Shown here in pieces: positions 9,610 to 18,056 of a stretch of DNA of 64,000 nucleotides. Position 1 is the first letter of the stretch. The number at the start of each line of letters is the position of its first letter. Both the position numbers and the translations under genes were made by a program. The notes under the pieces are model-generated. The model was not told the origin of the DNA. It searched no databases and worked only from the letters and a program-made list of their open reading frames with translations. This DNA comes from Nocardia thailandica NBRC 100428 (lineage in GTDB: Bacteria > Actinomycetota > Actinomycetes > Mycobacteriales > Mycobacteriaceae): assembly GCF_000308795.1 (NCBI RefSeq), contig NZ_BAGK01000244.1, positions 23,368-87,367 of the forward strand, given 5' to 3'.

Positions 9610-9641
9610 GACGGCCGGGCGGGCACACCCACCCGGCCGTC
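9610..9641. terminator. Hairpin between convergent genes
   Basis: GACGGCCGGG and CCCGGCCGTC form a perfect 10-bp stem; a further GGG/CCC can pair inside the loop. It lies in the 48 bases between the end of the monooxygenase operon and the end of the kinase gene on the other strand. There is no T-tract, which is common for actinobacterial terminators. Confidence 0.55.
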
Positions 9642-9652
9642 CGGCGGCCCGC

Positions 9653-11377
9653 TCAGCGGCGCACGTCGTCGTCCAGCTCGCGGTCGCCGAGCAGGCGGGC
9701 GAGGTGCTGCGCCGACACCGGGTCGCCGGAGCGCGCCCCACGGCCGAACCACGTGCGCGCGGCGTCGAGTTCGCCGCGCGACTCGAACAGCATCGCCAGA
9801 TTGCGCATCGCCAGGGGATCGGCCGCGTCGAGGGCGCGGCGATCCCACACCTCCTCGCCGGGCACGTCCTCGGGCTGGAGCGAATCGGCCAGCCCGCGCA
9901 GCGAACCCGCCTCGCCCTCGTCCATCAGCCGGCGCGCCTCGCCGACCGCGCCCCGCGCGTGCAGCAGCCGACCGAGGTTGCCCTTGGCGTAGGGGTCGCC
10001 CGCCGCGACCGCCGCGCGGAACCATCGTTCGGCGGCTTCGACGTCGCCGCGGTCGCGCAGCAGGCAGCCCAGATCGTTCATGGCCTCGTTGTCGCCCGCG
10101 TCGATCGCCCTGCGCAGCATCGACTCCGCCTCGGCGGTCGCGCCCTGCCGATACAGGAAGAGGCCGAGCGCCCGGCAGGCGTCGAGGTCGCCCGCGGTGA
10201 CCGCCTGCCGGTACCAGGATTCGGCGCCGGTCAGGTCACCGACTGCCTCGCGCACCCCGGCCAGCGGGCGCATCGCCTGATGGTGTCCCGCCTCGATCGC
10301 CCGGCGGTACCAGGATTCGGCGCGGTCGTGCTCGTTGCGCGCGGCGGCCAGCGCACCCAGGTGCCGCAGCGCGGCGGTCTGGCCCGCGTCGACGGCCTTG
10401 CGATACCACCAGTACGCCTCCTCGTAGTTGCCGCGGCGGCGCAGCAGCGTGCCGAGACGCAGCATCGCGCGCCCGTCCCCGCTCTCCACCGCCAGCCGCA
10501 GGCGGACCTCCTCGCCGGTCCGCGCCGCCCGCACGGTGGCCCTCGGCCGGATCGCCCGCGCCGCAGCCTCGGCCAGCTCGGCACAGGTGCCGTAGCGATC
10601 ACCCGGCCGCTTGGCCAGGGCCGTCGCGATCACCGCGTCCAGATCCTCCGGCAGCGACGGCCGCAGCGCCCTGGGGGACGGGGGCGGCGACGACAGGTGC
10701 GCGCCGATGATCGCGGCCGGGTCGGCGCCGGGGAACGGCCGCGACCCGGTCAGCGTCTCGAAGAGGGTGCAGCCGAGGGAGTACACGTCGGCGCGGTGAT
10801 CGGCGGTGTGGTGCCCGGCGAAGCGTTCCGGCGCCGCGTAGGCGAAGGTCGCCAGGATCGCGGTGACGGTCAGCGTCGCGTCGAGCGCCCGCGCGATCCC
10901 GAAGTCGGTCAGCACGCCCGCCTCGCCCTGCGGACCCCGCTCCACGAGGATGTTGCCCGGCTTCACATCCCGGTGCAGCACGCCCTGGCTGTGCGCGTAG
11001 TCCAGCGCCCGGGCGATGTCGGTGATCAGGGCGACCGCGCGCTCCGGGGCGAGCCCGCCGGGGCTGGCCTGCAACAGCCCCGCGAGATCGCCGCCGCGCA
11101 CCGGGCGCATGGTGAGCCACAGATGGGTGTCGCCGGGGGCGTTGCGGTCCTGCACCGCGACGATGTTCGGGTGGGCGAGGCGGGCGGCGAGCTCGGCCTC
11201 GCGATCGAAGGCCCGGCGCACCTTCATGTCCAGCGCGTACGACTCGTGCAGCACCTTCAGCGCGACGTCGGCCTCCTGTCGCGGATGCCGCGCCAGATAC
11301 ACCGCGCCCATCCCGCCGACCCCGAGGATCGCCGTGATCCGGTACCCGCCCACCGACGTGCCAGGCAGCAGCGCCAC
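9653..11377 (-). CDS. Soluble Ser/Thr protein kinase with C-terminal Sel1/TPR-like repeats
   Basis: A 574-residue Hanks-type kinase. The kinase domain spans about residues 10-275: glycine loop LGVGGMGAVYLA, Lys41 in VALKVL, catalytic loop LHRDVKPGN (Asp137), DFG at 158-160 and AAPERF. All catalytic residues are present, so it should be active. Residues about 290-565 are roughly eight helical repeats of the form GD-x-AM-x-LG-x-LL...AE-x-WYR-x-A. No transmembrane helix or extracellular sensor is visible, unlike PknB-type kinases, so the repeats probably bind a protein partner. It is followed on the minus strand by the convergent operon end, and its promoter lies in the 87 bases before 11464. 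Confidence 0.9.
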   Translation of the reverse strand: MALLPGTSVGGYRITAILGVGGMGAVYLARHPRQEADVALKVLHESYALDMKVRRAFDREAELAARLAHPNIVAVQDRNAPGDTHLWLTMRPVRGGDLAGLLQASPGGLAPERAVALITDIARALDYAHSQGVLHRDVKPGNILVERGPQGEAGVLTDFGIARALDATLTVTAILATFAYAAPERFAGHHTADHRADVYSLGCTLFETLTGSRPFPGADPAAIIGAHLSSPPPSPRALRPSLPEDLDAVIATALAKRPGDRYGTCAELAEAAARAIRPRATVRAARTGEEVRLRLAVESGDGRAMLRLGTLLRRRGNYEEAYWWYRKAVDAGQTAALRHLGALAAARNEHDRAESWYRRAIEAGHHQAMRPLAGVREAVGDLTGAESWYRQAVTAGDLDACRALGLFLYRQGATAEAESMLRRAIDAGDNEAMNDLGCLLRDRGDVEAAERWFRAAVAAGDPYAKGNLGRLLHARGAVGEARRLMDEGEAGSLRGLADSLQPEDVPGEEVWDRRALDAADPLAMRNLAMLFESRGELDAARTWFGRGARSGDPVSAQHLARLLGDRELDDDVRR

Positions 11378-11464
11378 GTGAATCCCCCTGTCGCGTCCGG
11401 CTTCCCGGTGCCCTTCCAGGAGAAAGGGTAGCGGCTGATCAGCCCGCGCGGTGCCGCCCGCCGC

Positions 11465-12226
11465 TCACTTCCGTTGCCGGGGAGCGTTCTCCAGCGCGAC
11501 CGCCACCGCCTCGGCGGCCCCGCCCGACCAGACCGGCCCGTGGCCCGGCACCAGGGTGTCCGCCGGGACGGCCGCGAGCGCGGCGTAGCTGTCGAGGGTG
11601 GCGGCGGTGTCGTGGTTGAAGAAGTCCGGAAGCGGTTGCGGCCCGGCGATTCTCGAGGTCGGGTGCGCGGTCACCAGGGCGTCGCCGGTCGCGAGGACCC
11701 CGACGTCGGGCAGGTGGAAACCGCTGTGGCCGGAGGTATGCCCGGGGCAGGACACCGGGACCGGCCGGCCGGGCAGGTCGAGGGGCCCCTCGGCGGGGAA
11801 GGCCCGCGCGTGCGGCACCGTGTTCGGCAGCAACCCGCCCGCGCAGGCGATGCCGACGGCCCAGCCGAGCGTGCGGCGATCGGTGAGCCGCTTGACCACG
11901 TCCAGCGGCGTCGCCGACTCGTGCACGTCACCGTGCGCGTGCGCCACCTCGACGGCGCTGGCGTACACCGGGATCCCGTAGCGGCGATGCAGATGATTCA
12001 GCGCGCCGACGTGATCCAGGTGCGCGTGCGTCAGCAGCACCCCGCGTAGATCCTCCGGCCGGTGCCCGAGCGCGGCGATGGTCCGCTCGATCACCGCCGC
12101 GTCCCGCAACCAGCCCGCGTCGATCAACGTGAGCTCACGACCCTCGCGCACCAGGACCATGTTCACGTGCGTGCCCTCGACCCGGAAGACCTCCGGGGCC
12201 ACCTGCTCGTACCGCACGGCCGACAA
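11465..12226 (-). CDS. Metallo-beta-lactamase-fold hydrolase
   Basis: A 253-residue hydrolase. Zinc ligands are visible: HAHLDH (HxHxDH motif), His in CPGHTSGH, Asp in LATGDAL and His in VPGHGPVW. The N-terminus has the usual NMVLVREGRELTLIDAG strand. The substrate cannot be told; relatives include glyoxalase II-like, quinone- and lactone-hydrolysing enzymes. No signal peptide is visible, so it is cytosolic. It lies between the kinase and the M13 peptidase genes on the same strand, with gaps of 87 and 29 bases. Confidence 0.85.
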   Translation of the reverse strand: MSAVRYEQVAPEVFRVEGTHVNMVLVREGRELTLIDAGWLRDAAVIERTIAALGHRPEDLRGVLLTHAHLDHVGALNHLHRRYGIPVYASAVEVAHAHGDVHESATPLDVVKRLTDRRTLGWAVGIACAGGLLPNTVPHARAFPAEGPLDLPGRPVPVSCPGHTSGHSGFHLPDVGVLATGDALVTAHPTSRIAGPQPLPDFFNHDTAATLDSYAALAAVPADTLVPGHGPVWSGGAAEAVAVALENAPRQRK

Positions 12227-12238
12227 CTCTCCTCACCC

Positions 12239-12254
12239 GGTCCGCCGACGGACC
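12239..12254. terminator. Short hairpin after the M13 peptidase gene
   Basis: GGTCCG, loop CCGA, CGGACC: a perfect 6-bp stem immediately after the peptidase stop (minus strand) and upstream of the hydrolase gene. It could terminate or attenuate read-through. There is no T-tract. Confidence 0.4.
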
Positions 12255-12255
12255 A

Positions 12256-14271
12256 CTACCAGATCTTCACCCGCTCCTCGGGCGCCAGATAGAGGGCGTC
12301 CTCGGGGGTGAGGCCGAACGCCTCGTGGAAGCTGTCGATGTTGCGGACGACCGCGTTGCAGCGGAACTCCGGCGGCGAGTGCGGGTCGACCGCGAGCCGG
12401 CGGATCGCCTCCTCGGGCCGGGCCTTCGTGCGCCACACCTGCGCCCAGCCGTAGAACACCCGCTGCAGCCCGGTCAGGCCGTCGATGACCGGCGGCTCGG
12501 CGCCGTCGAGGGAGATCCGGTATGCCTCCAGCGCGATGGACAGCCCGCCCAGGTCACCGATGTTCTCGCCGATGGTGAACTCGCCGTTGACGGTGTGCTC
12601 GTCGGGCAGGTCGGCCGGGGACAGCACGCTGTACTGATCGATGAGCGCCTTGGTGCGGGCGGCGAACTCGGCGCGGTCGGCGTCGGTCCACCAGTCCTTC
12701 ATGTTGCCGTCGCCGTCGTACTTGGCGCCCTGATCGTCGAAGCCGTGCCCGATCTCGTGACCGATGACCGCGCCGATACCGCCGTAGTTGGCGGCGTCGT
12801 CGGCCTCCAGATCGAAGAACGGCGGCTGCAGGATAGCGGCCGGGAAGACGATCTCGTTCATCCCCGGGTTGTAGTACGCGTTGACCGTCTGCGGGGTCAT
12901 GAACCATTCGCCGCGGTCGACCTCGCCACCGAGCTTGCGCAGGTCCCGATCGTGTTCGGCCGCGTAGCCGTTGCGGTAGTTGCCCACCAGGTCGGCCGGG
13001 TCGATCACGATCGAGGAGTAGTCCCGCCAGGTGTCCGGGTAGCCGATCTTCGGGGTGAACTTCTCCAGCTTGGCCAGCGCGGCCGCCCTGGTGTCGGGGC
13101 CCATCCACTCCAGCTCGGCGATGTTGCGGCGGTAGGCCTCCTGCAGGTTGGCGACCAGCTCGAGCATGCGGGCCTTCGCCTCGGGCGGGAAGTGCCGCGC
13201 CACATACAGTTTGCCGACGGCCTCGCCCAGCAGGTCCTGCACCAGCGAGACCCCGCGCTTCCAGCGCTCCCGGTTCTCCTGTGCGCCGGTGAGGGTCCGC
13301 CCGTAGAAGTCGAAGTTCTCCTCCACGACCGCGTCGGTCAGGTACGGGGCCCGCGCGTGCAGCACCTGCCACGCCGCCCAGTCCTGCCAGTCGCGGCGCG
13401 GCAGCTCGGCCCAGGCGCGGGCGAAGGCATCCAGGTAGGACGGCTGACGCACCACCAGCTCGGCGAACAGCTCGGCACCGTCGCGACCGGTACCCGCGCT
13501 GAGCGCGGAAACCCACGCGGACCAGTCGAATTCGGGATGATCCTCGATCAGCGCGGCCAGGGAGGTGAGGTTGTAGCTCAGTTCGGCGTCGCGGCGGCGC
13601 ACGACGTCCCAGTGCCCCGCGGCCAGCGTGCGCTCCAGCTCGACCACCCGGCGGGCCGCGTCCTCGGCGTCTGCCGGGACCAGACCGGCCAGCGCCGGAT
13701 CGGCGGCGGCGAGGGCGAACAGCCGCGCGATGTGCGCCTGGTACTTCGCACGGATCTCGGCGTACTCGTCCTGCCGGTAGTAGGACTCGTCGGGCAGGCC
13801 GATCCCGGACTGGGTGGCGTGCACCAGATAGCGGGACGAGTCCTTGGCGTCGGTGTCGACGTAATAGGCCAGCGCGCCCCGCACCCCGGTGCGCTGCAGG
13901 CTGCCGAGCAGCGCGGCGAACACGCTCGCGTCGGCGACCTCGGCGATCGCGCGCAGCTCGTCCGCGACCGGGGCGAGCCCGGCGGCCGCGACGGCGTCGG
14001 TGTCCATGAAGCTGGAGTACAGGTCACCGATCCGGCGGGCGTCGGCGTCGCCGTCGGCGTTCGCGGCGCTGTTCTGGATGATCGCCTTGACATCGAGTTC
14101 GGCCTGGTCGTAGAGGGTGCGGAAGGCGCCGTCCACGGCGCGGTCCGCCGGAATCTCGTAATCGCGCAACCACTGGCCGTTGACGTGGGTGAACAGATCG
14201 TCCTGCACACGCACCTGCGCATCACGGAACGACAGATCGATGCCGGAAGGAACGCTCAGTTCGGAAGTCAC
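12256..14271 (-). CDS. zmp1: M13-family zinc metallopeptidase (Zmp1/PepO-like)
   Basis: A 671-residue neprilysin-family endopeptidase, near the 663 residues of M. tuberculosis Zmp1 (Rv0198c). The zinc site is VIGHEIGHGFDD (about residue 505), with the third ligand in GENIGDLGG about 60 residues later. NAYYNPGMNEIVFPAAILQPPFF-like substrate-groove sequence and the terminal KIW are typical. No signal peptide or transmembrane anchor is seen, as for Zmp1, whose export route is not obvious from sequence. It cleaves small peptides in known relatives; the Zmp1 role in host inflammasome control is known only for M. tuberculosis and should not be assumed here. Confidence 0.92.
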   Translation of the reverse strand: MTSELSVPSGIDLSFRDAQVRVQDDLFTHVNGQWLRDYEIPADRAVDGAFRTLYDQAELDVKAIIQNSAANADGDADARRIGDLYSSFMDTDAVAAAGLAPVADELRAIAEVADASVFAALLGSLQRTGVRGALAYYVDTDAKDSSRYLVHATQSGIGLPDESYYRQDEYAEIRAKYQAHIARLFALAAADPALAGLVPADAEDAARRVVELERTLAAGHWDVVRRRDAELSYNLTSLAALIEDHPEFDWSAWVSALSAGTGRDGAELFAELVVRQPSYLDAFARAWAELPRRDWQDWAAWQVLHARAPYLTDAVVEENFDFYGRTLTGAQENRERWKRGVSLVQDLLGEAVGKLYVARHFPPEAKARMLELVANLQEAYRRNIAELEWMGPDTRAAALAKLEKFTPKIGYPDTWRDYSSIVIDPADLVGNYRNGYAAEHDRDLRKLGGEVDRGEWFMTPQTVNAYYNPGMNEIVFPAAILQPPFFDLEADDAANYGGIGAVIGHEIGHGFDDQGAKYDGDGNMKDWWTDADRAEFAARTKALIDQYSVLSPADLPDEHTVNGEFTIGENIGDLGGLSIALEAYRISLDGAEPPVIDGLTGLQRVFYGWAQVWRTKARPEEAIRRLAVDPHSPPEFRCNAVVRNIDSFHEAFGLTPEDALYLAPEERVKIW

Positions 14272-14319
14272 GGGAACCAGTATGCCGATTCCCGCGACCG
14301 GGGGACGGGGAGCGGGGGA

Positions 14320-14685
14320 TCAGGCGCAGACGAACTCGTCGTCGCGGACGCCCGCGACGAAGGCCGCCCATTCGGCGGCGGTGAAACGCAGGGTGGTGCC
14401 GCCGTGCCGGAGCAGCGTGCCGCCGTCGGGCGTGGGTGCGGTGGCCAGTTCGGGGTGCGGCCGACCGGCGAGCAGGCAGTGCAGGAACGACGTCCACAGC
14501 TCGGCGCGGACGGCGACGACCGGCTCGGGCGCACCCTCGGCGGCGGGCGTGCGCCGGAATTTGCTGTCGCGTATCAGGACCACGTCGCCGTCGAACCGAA
14601 CCTCGACACACTGGTTGCCGTTGTTGGAGTACGAGGAGGTGAACCAGCCGCGATCGGCCGGCACCCGGCTAGCTGTGGTGGCCAT
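14320..14685 (-). CDS. DUF397-type small protein, two DUF397-like units
   Basis: About 121 residues. The first unit is WFTSSYSNNGNQCVEV...VLIRDSKF. A second half-unit is TLRFTAAEWAAFVAGVRDDEF, so it looks like one and a half to two DUF397 domains joined. DUF397 proteins are acidic partners of the XRE/DUF5753 regulators common in Streptomyces and Nocardia. That fits here because the XRE gene ends 10 bases upstream on the same strand. An ATG at 14709 would add 8 residues and overlap the XRE gene. Its GGGAG lies too close, so 14685 is preferred with moderate confidence. Confidence 0.8.
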   Translation of the reverse strand: MATTASRVPADRGWFTSSYSNNGNQCVEVRFDGDVVLIRDSKFRRTPAAEGAPEPVVAVRAELWTSFLHCLLAGRPHPELATAPTPDGGTLLRHGGTTLRFTAAEWAAFVAGVRDDEFVCA

Positions 14686-14695
14686 GCCACAAATC

Positions 14696-15547
14696 TTACA
14701 CGCTCGCATACTCCCTGATCAGAGCCAGAGAATCGGCGCGAGACAGGGATTGGTCGAGGGCGCGCTGGTAGGCGAAACGCAGATCGCGCACCTGTTCCTC
14801 GTCGTCGACGGCGCCGCCGAAGACCGCGCTCTCGGCCCACGCGAAGGTCGGTAGCTGTTCGGTTGCGAAGTCGATCAGATGGAAGCTGGACCCGCCGAGC
14901 ACGGCCCCCGCCCGCGCGGTGAACGGGATGACACGCACCTCGACGGTGTCGAGGTCGCGCAGCAGTGCCGCCAGGTGCTCGAGCTGGCCGCGCAGCACCT
15001 CGGGGCCGCCGGTCTGCTGGCGCAGCACCGCCTCGCCGACCACGGCCGTCAGCTCGAGCGGTCCGGCGCCGCGCAGCCGCTGCTGACGCCGCATCCGCAG
15101 CGCGACCAGCTGCTCCACCTGGACCGGGCGGATCATCACGTCGGTGCTGATCAACGCCCTCGCGTAGGACTCCGTCTGCAACAGGCCGGGCACGAGCAGG
15201 CTGTCGTAGCTGCGCACGCTCTGCGCGCCGGCCTCCATCCCGTAGAGCCGCTGCAGCTCGGGACCGATCAGCGCGGCCGACTTCGCCCACCAGCCGCGCT
15301 GCTTGCTCGCCTCCAGCAGGGCGACCAGCTCGGCCCGCTCCTCGGCGGTGACGTCCAGCAGGTCGAGCACCGGCGTGATGGTCGCCGCGGTCAGCATCCG
15401 CCTGCCGTTCTCCACGTGTGACCAGTTCGCCGGGGTGAAACCCACCCGGCGGGCGAAGCTCGCGGAGTCGTAGCCGCGCTGCTCGCGCAGTTCGCGCAGG
15501 CGCAGCACGAGCTCCCAGCGGGCGACGGTGGGCGAGACAGGTGCCAT
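14696..15547 (-). CDS. XRE-family transcriptional regulator with DUF5753 domain
   Basis: A 283-residue regulator. An N-terminal helix-turn-helix (about residues 12-70: LRELREQRGYDSASFARRVG then WSHVENGRR) is followed by a DUF5753 ligand or partner domain ending in DQSLSRADSLALI. This architecture is abundant in spore-forming or filamentous actinomycetes, always beside DUF397 genes. The start ATG is only about 8 bases from a possible -10 (TACGAT), so the mRNA may be leaderless. A 6-bp-arm inverted repeat upstream (15582-15597) is a candidate operator. Confidence 0.88.
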   Translation of the reverse strand: MAPVSPTVARWELVLRLRELREQRGYDSASFARRVGFTPANWSHVENGRRMLTAATITPVLDLLDVTAEERAELVALLEASKQRGWWAKSAALIGPELQRLYGMEAGAQSVRSYDSLLVPGLLQTESYARALISTDVMIRPVQVEQLVALRMRRQQRLRGAGPLELTAVVGEAVLRQQTGGPEVLRGQLEHLAALLRDLDTVEVRVIPFTARAGAVLGGSSFHLIDFATEQLPTFAWAESAVFGGAVDDEEQVRDLRFAYQRALDQSLSRADSLALIREYASV

Positions 15548-15581
15548 GCCCCGCTATCGTACGCCTGTTGACACACCAGCA

Positions 15582-15597
15582 ACTGACTATTGTCAGT
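15582..15597. promoter_or_regulatory. Candidate operator between divergent genes
   Basis: ACTGAC, TATT, GTCAGT: a perfect inverted repeat in the AT-richer 210-bp region between the XRE gene (minus) and the 15758 gene (plus). A TTGACA lies beside it at 15568-15573. Self-repression by the XRE protein is an inference from position. Confidence 0.4.
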
Positions 15598-15757
15598 GCA
15601 GTTGTGCGGCATTACGCTGTATCGAACGGCAAAAATCCATAGATGTCCGGCTGTTATAGGAAAGTTTTGTTTCTTACCGGTTCGTGATGAAACGTTTGCC
15701 GAACCGCGAGCGAATCCACAGCTACATCCAGTCACCGTCGGCAGAGACGAGGTCGTG

Positions 15758-16261
15758 ATGAGCACGGAAACAGGCGGTTTCACCGCGGCGGAAGAGTATT
15801 CGGCCACCCAGGACGCGCTCGCGCGCTGTCGCCACTACCGCAAGATCAACGGTCTCTACGGTGTGGTCGACTCGGCGCTCGGCCGCATCATGCTCGAGAT
15901 CGGCGCGGTCGGGGCGGTGGTGATGCCCGCCCGGCTCGGCGCCAAGGTGCGCGACCACCTCACCCGCCGCGGCGACCCGTGCGGCCCGGTCATCGCGCAC
16001 CCGCGCTCGGGCCGCTGGACCTTCCTCACCGGACCCACCGACAACTCCTACCTCGACACCGTGCTCTTCGCCGAGTTCTTCCGCGTCTGCGCGTCGGTGG
16101 CCCTGCCCGGCTCCGAGATCGTGCTGCCCTCGCCCGCCGACGAACGCAGCGGCTACCGCACCTGGGTCAACGCCCCCAACGGCGACTACCGGCCCGACTT
16201 CGCCCAGGTCGTCGCCTCGACCCGCGCCAACACGGTGCCGGGCGCGATGCTCAGCGAGTAG
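15758..16261 (+). CDS. Conserved actinobacterial protein of unknown function
   Basis: 167 residues, start chosen at ATG 15758 behind GACGAGG; longer in-frame starts reach into the promoter region and add unrelated sequence. Visible segments are GLYGVVDSALGRIMLEIGAVGAVVMP and a GPVIAHPRSGRWTFLTGP motif that I associate with small Nocardia and Streptomyces proteins found near XRE regulators. No catalytic motif, membrane helix or signal peptide is seen. The divergent arrangement with the XRE/DUF397 genes suggests it is a target of that regulator. Its stop overlaps the convergent gene by 11 bases. Confidence 0.7.
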   Translation: MSTETGGFTAAEEYSATQDALARCRHYRKINGLYGVVDSALGRIMLEIGAVGAVVMPARLGAKVRDHLTRRGDPCGPVIAHPRSGRWTFLTGPTDNSYLDTVLFAEFFRVCASVALPGSEIVLPSPADERSGYRTWVNAPNGDYRPDFAQVVASTRANTVPGAMLSE

Positions 16262-17105
16262 GCACCGGGGGCACTGTGGGCACCGTGGGCACTGTGGGCA
16301 CTACGGAAGCCGGCTCCCGGCCCATCTTGCGCTCGATCGACGTACTGAACACGTCCTTGCAGCGTTGCTCGGCGACGCTGTTCCCGGCGGCACGGTCCAC
16401 GCAGTCCAGGTAGTCCCGGCCGCCGATATCCGTCCACAGCTGCCAGGCCGACCAGCCCGCCACCGCGATACCGAGGATGCCGAGCACCAGGCCGCTCCAG
16501 GCCAGGATCGTGCCGGTCGCGCGGCCACGACGGATCCGCAGCACCGCGACGACGCCGACGATCACCGCGGCGAGGCCGAAGACGAGGCCGCCGAGCACGG
16601 TCACCCCGGCGAGCACCGCGAGCACGCCCGCGACCAGCGCGACGACCGCGAGGGTCCTGCTCCGCGAGGCACGCGGATCGTCGTCGCCGATGTCCGGCGG
16701 CGCGTAGTGGCCGGGCGGCTGATCGGCCCGGGCGCCGCCGACGGACGCCGGCGCCGGGCGGCTCAGCTCCTCGACCTCGTCGGGCGTCACGTCGAAGATC
16801 GACCCGAGCGGGCGGGCACCCGCGGCCGGGCGCTCCGCGGAGATCGGATAGTCGCGCGGCGGGGGCTCGGGCGGCCGATGGCCGGGCCGGTCCTCGCCGC
16901 CCGGTGGCTTGCGGGGGAGCGGGGCGGGGCGCGATTCGGCGTCGTCGGCGGCGGACCCCGGCGCGGGATACTCGCGGGGCGGCGGCTCGGGGGCGCGGCC
17001 CGTCAGATAGGCCGGGGGCGGGCGTCGGCGGCCGGAAACCGGTGGGGTGGCGGTGTTCTCACCCGAGTCGGGGTCGCCGGCGGGATCGTCGAGCGGATTC
17101 GGCAT
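16251..17105 (-). CDS. DUF4190-like membrane protein with proline-rich cytoplasmic region
   Basis: 284 residues, starting at ATG 17105 after GAGGGAA. Residues 1-150 are disordered and rich in Pro, Arg and Asp. Two or three hydrophobic helices follow (TLAVVALVAGVLAVLAGVTV, GLVFGLAAVIVGVVAVLRI, LAWSGLVLGILGIAVAGWSA), the arrangement of DUF4190 proteins. The short C-terminal domain has a Cys pair (DYLDCVDRAAGN and EQRCKDVF). The tail is a run of VPT units encoded by a 9-base repeat. Function unknown. Confidence 0.75.
   Translation of the reverse strand: MPNPLDDPAGDPDSGENTATPPVSGRRRPPPAYLTGRAPEPPPREYPAPGSAADDAESRPAPLPRKPPGGEDRPGHRPPEPPPRDYPISAERPAAGARPLGSIFDVTPDEVEELSRPAPASVGGARADQPPGHYAPPDIGDDDPRASRSRTLAVVALVAGVLAVLAGVTVLGGLVFGLAAVIVGVVAVLRIRRGRATGTILAWSGLVLGILGIAVAGWSAWQLWTDIGGRDYLDCVDRAAGNSVAEQRCKDVFSTSIERKMGREPASVVPTVPTVPTVPPVPTR
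16264..16303. repeat. 9-base tandem repeat at the 3' end of a membrane-protein gene
   Basis: GTGGGCACC/T is repeated about four times (read on the plus strand), encoding PTV units on the minus strand in the final 15 residues of the protein. The repeat number probably varies between strains. Confidence 0.6.
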
Positions 17106-17180
17106 CGGTTCCCTCTCGGACGTGCGGCGCGGTGCCGCCGGGCACCGGATCTCCATCTCGGATGGTAGCCGCGCGCGGGA

Positions 17181-17954
17181 TCACTGACCGCCGAGGCGCG
17201 CGTGCATCTCCCAGATCAGGACCTCCGCCGGTCCGATCGGGCGGACCCGCTGCCCACCCGAATGCGTCAGCCGCACGGCGTCGCCCTGGTAGAGCGTGCC
17301 GATCCCCTCGACGTCCACGTCGCCCCGGGCGACGAACAGATGCAGATAGGGGGCCTCGGGCAGTTCCACCGGCGCGCTGTCGGCCGCCAGGCGGGCCACG
17401 TGCAGGGCCGCGTGGCTGGAATTGATGGCGATGGCGGCGCGGTCGCGGTACCGGGGCAGGCCCGAGGCCACCGTGACGAGGCGCCCGCTCGCGAGCTCGT
17501 CGTCGATCTCGAGCTGCTGATACCCCGGCGACAGGCCCGGCTCGTCGGGAACCACCCACATCTGGACGAAATGCACCGGCTCGTCGTGCTCGGGGACCCG
17601 GCCGTCGATCCGCCACGAGTCGTTCTTCTCCGAGTGCAGGATGCCGGTCCCCGCGCTCATCCGCTGGGCGAGGCCGGGGTAGATGATGCCGCTGTGCCCC
17701 AGCGAGTCCTGATGGACCAGGCTGCCGCCGAGCACCCAGGTCACGATCTCCATGTCGCGATGCGGATGGGTGTCGAATCCCTCACCCGGCAGGACGATGT
17801 CCTCGTTGTTGACCAGCAGCAGGCCGTGATGGGTGTTCTCGGGGTCGTAGTGCTCGCCGAAGGAGAACGAGTGCTTCGAATCGAGCCAGGACACACGCGT
17901 TTTCGCGCGGTCACCGGCCCGGTGGACGTCGATGTGCGGCGCCATCGCGGTCAT
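17181..17954 (-). CDS. Pirin family protein
   Basis: 257 residues in a double cupin. The metal site is complete: two His in DTHPHRDMEIV and His plus Glu in SAGTGILHSEKN. Bacterial pirins act as quercetin 2,3-dioxygenase-like enzymes or redox regulators, and the substrate here is unknown. ATG 17954 has GAGGAGG at ideal spacing and is preferred over 17981. It reads away from the MFS gene; the 102 bases between them must hold both promoters. Confidence 0.88.
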   Translation of the reverse strand: MTAMAPHIDVHRAGDRAKTRVSWLDSKHSFSFGEHYDPENTHHGLLLVNNEDIVLPGEGFDTHPHRDMEIVTWVLGGSLVHQDSLGHSGIIYPGLAQRMSAGTGILHSEKNDSWRIDGRVPEHDEPVHFVQMWVVPDEPGLSPGYQQLEIDDELASGRLVTVASGLPRYRDRAAIAINSSHAALHVARLAADSAPVELPEAPYLHLFVARGDVDVEGIGTLYQGDAVRLTHSGGQRVRPIGPAEVLIWEMHARLGGQ

Positions 17955-18056
17955 GCGAACCTCCTCGAACCTGCTATCCACTCACCGCCCCGCCCTCGAG
18001 TCTGCCACTTCCCCCGGCGCGTGGCCGGGTACGCCGGTGCGCCCTAAGCTCAGCGA

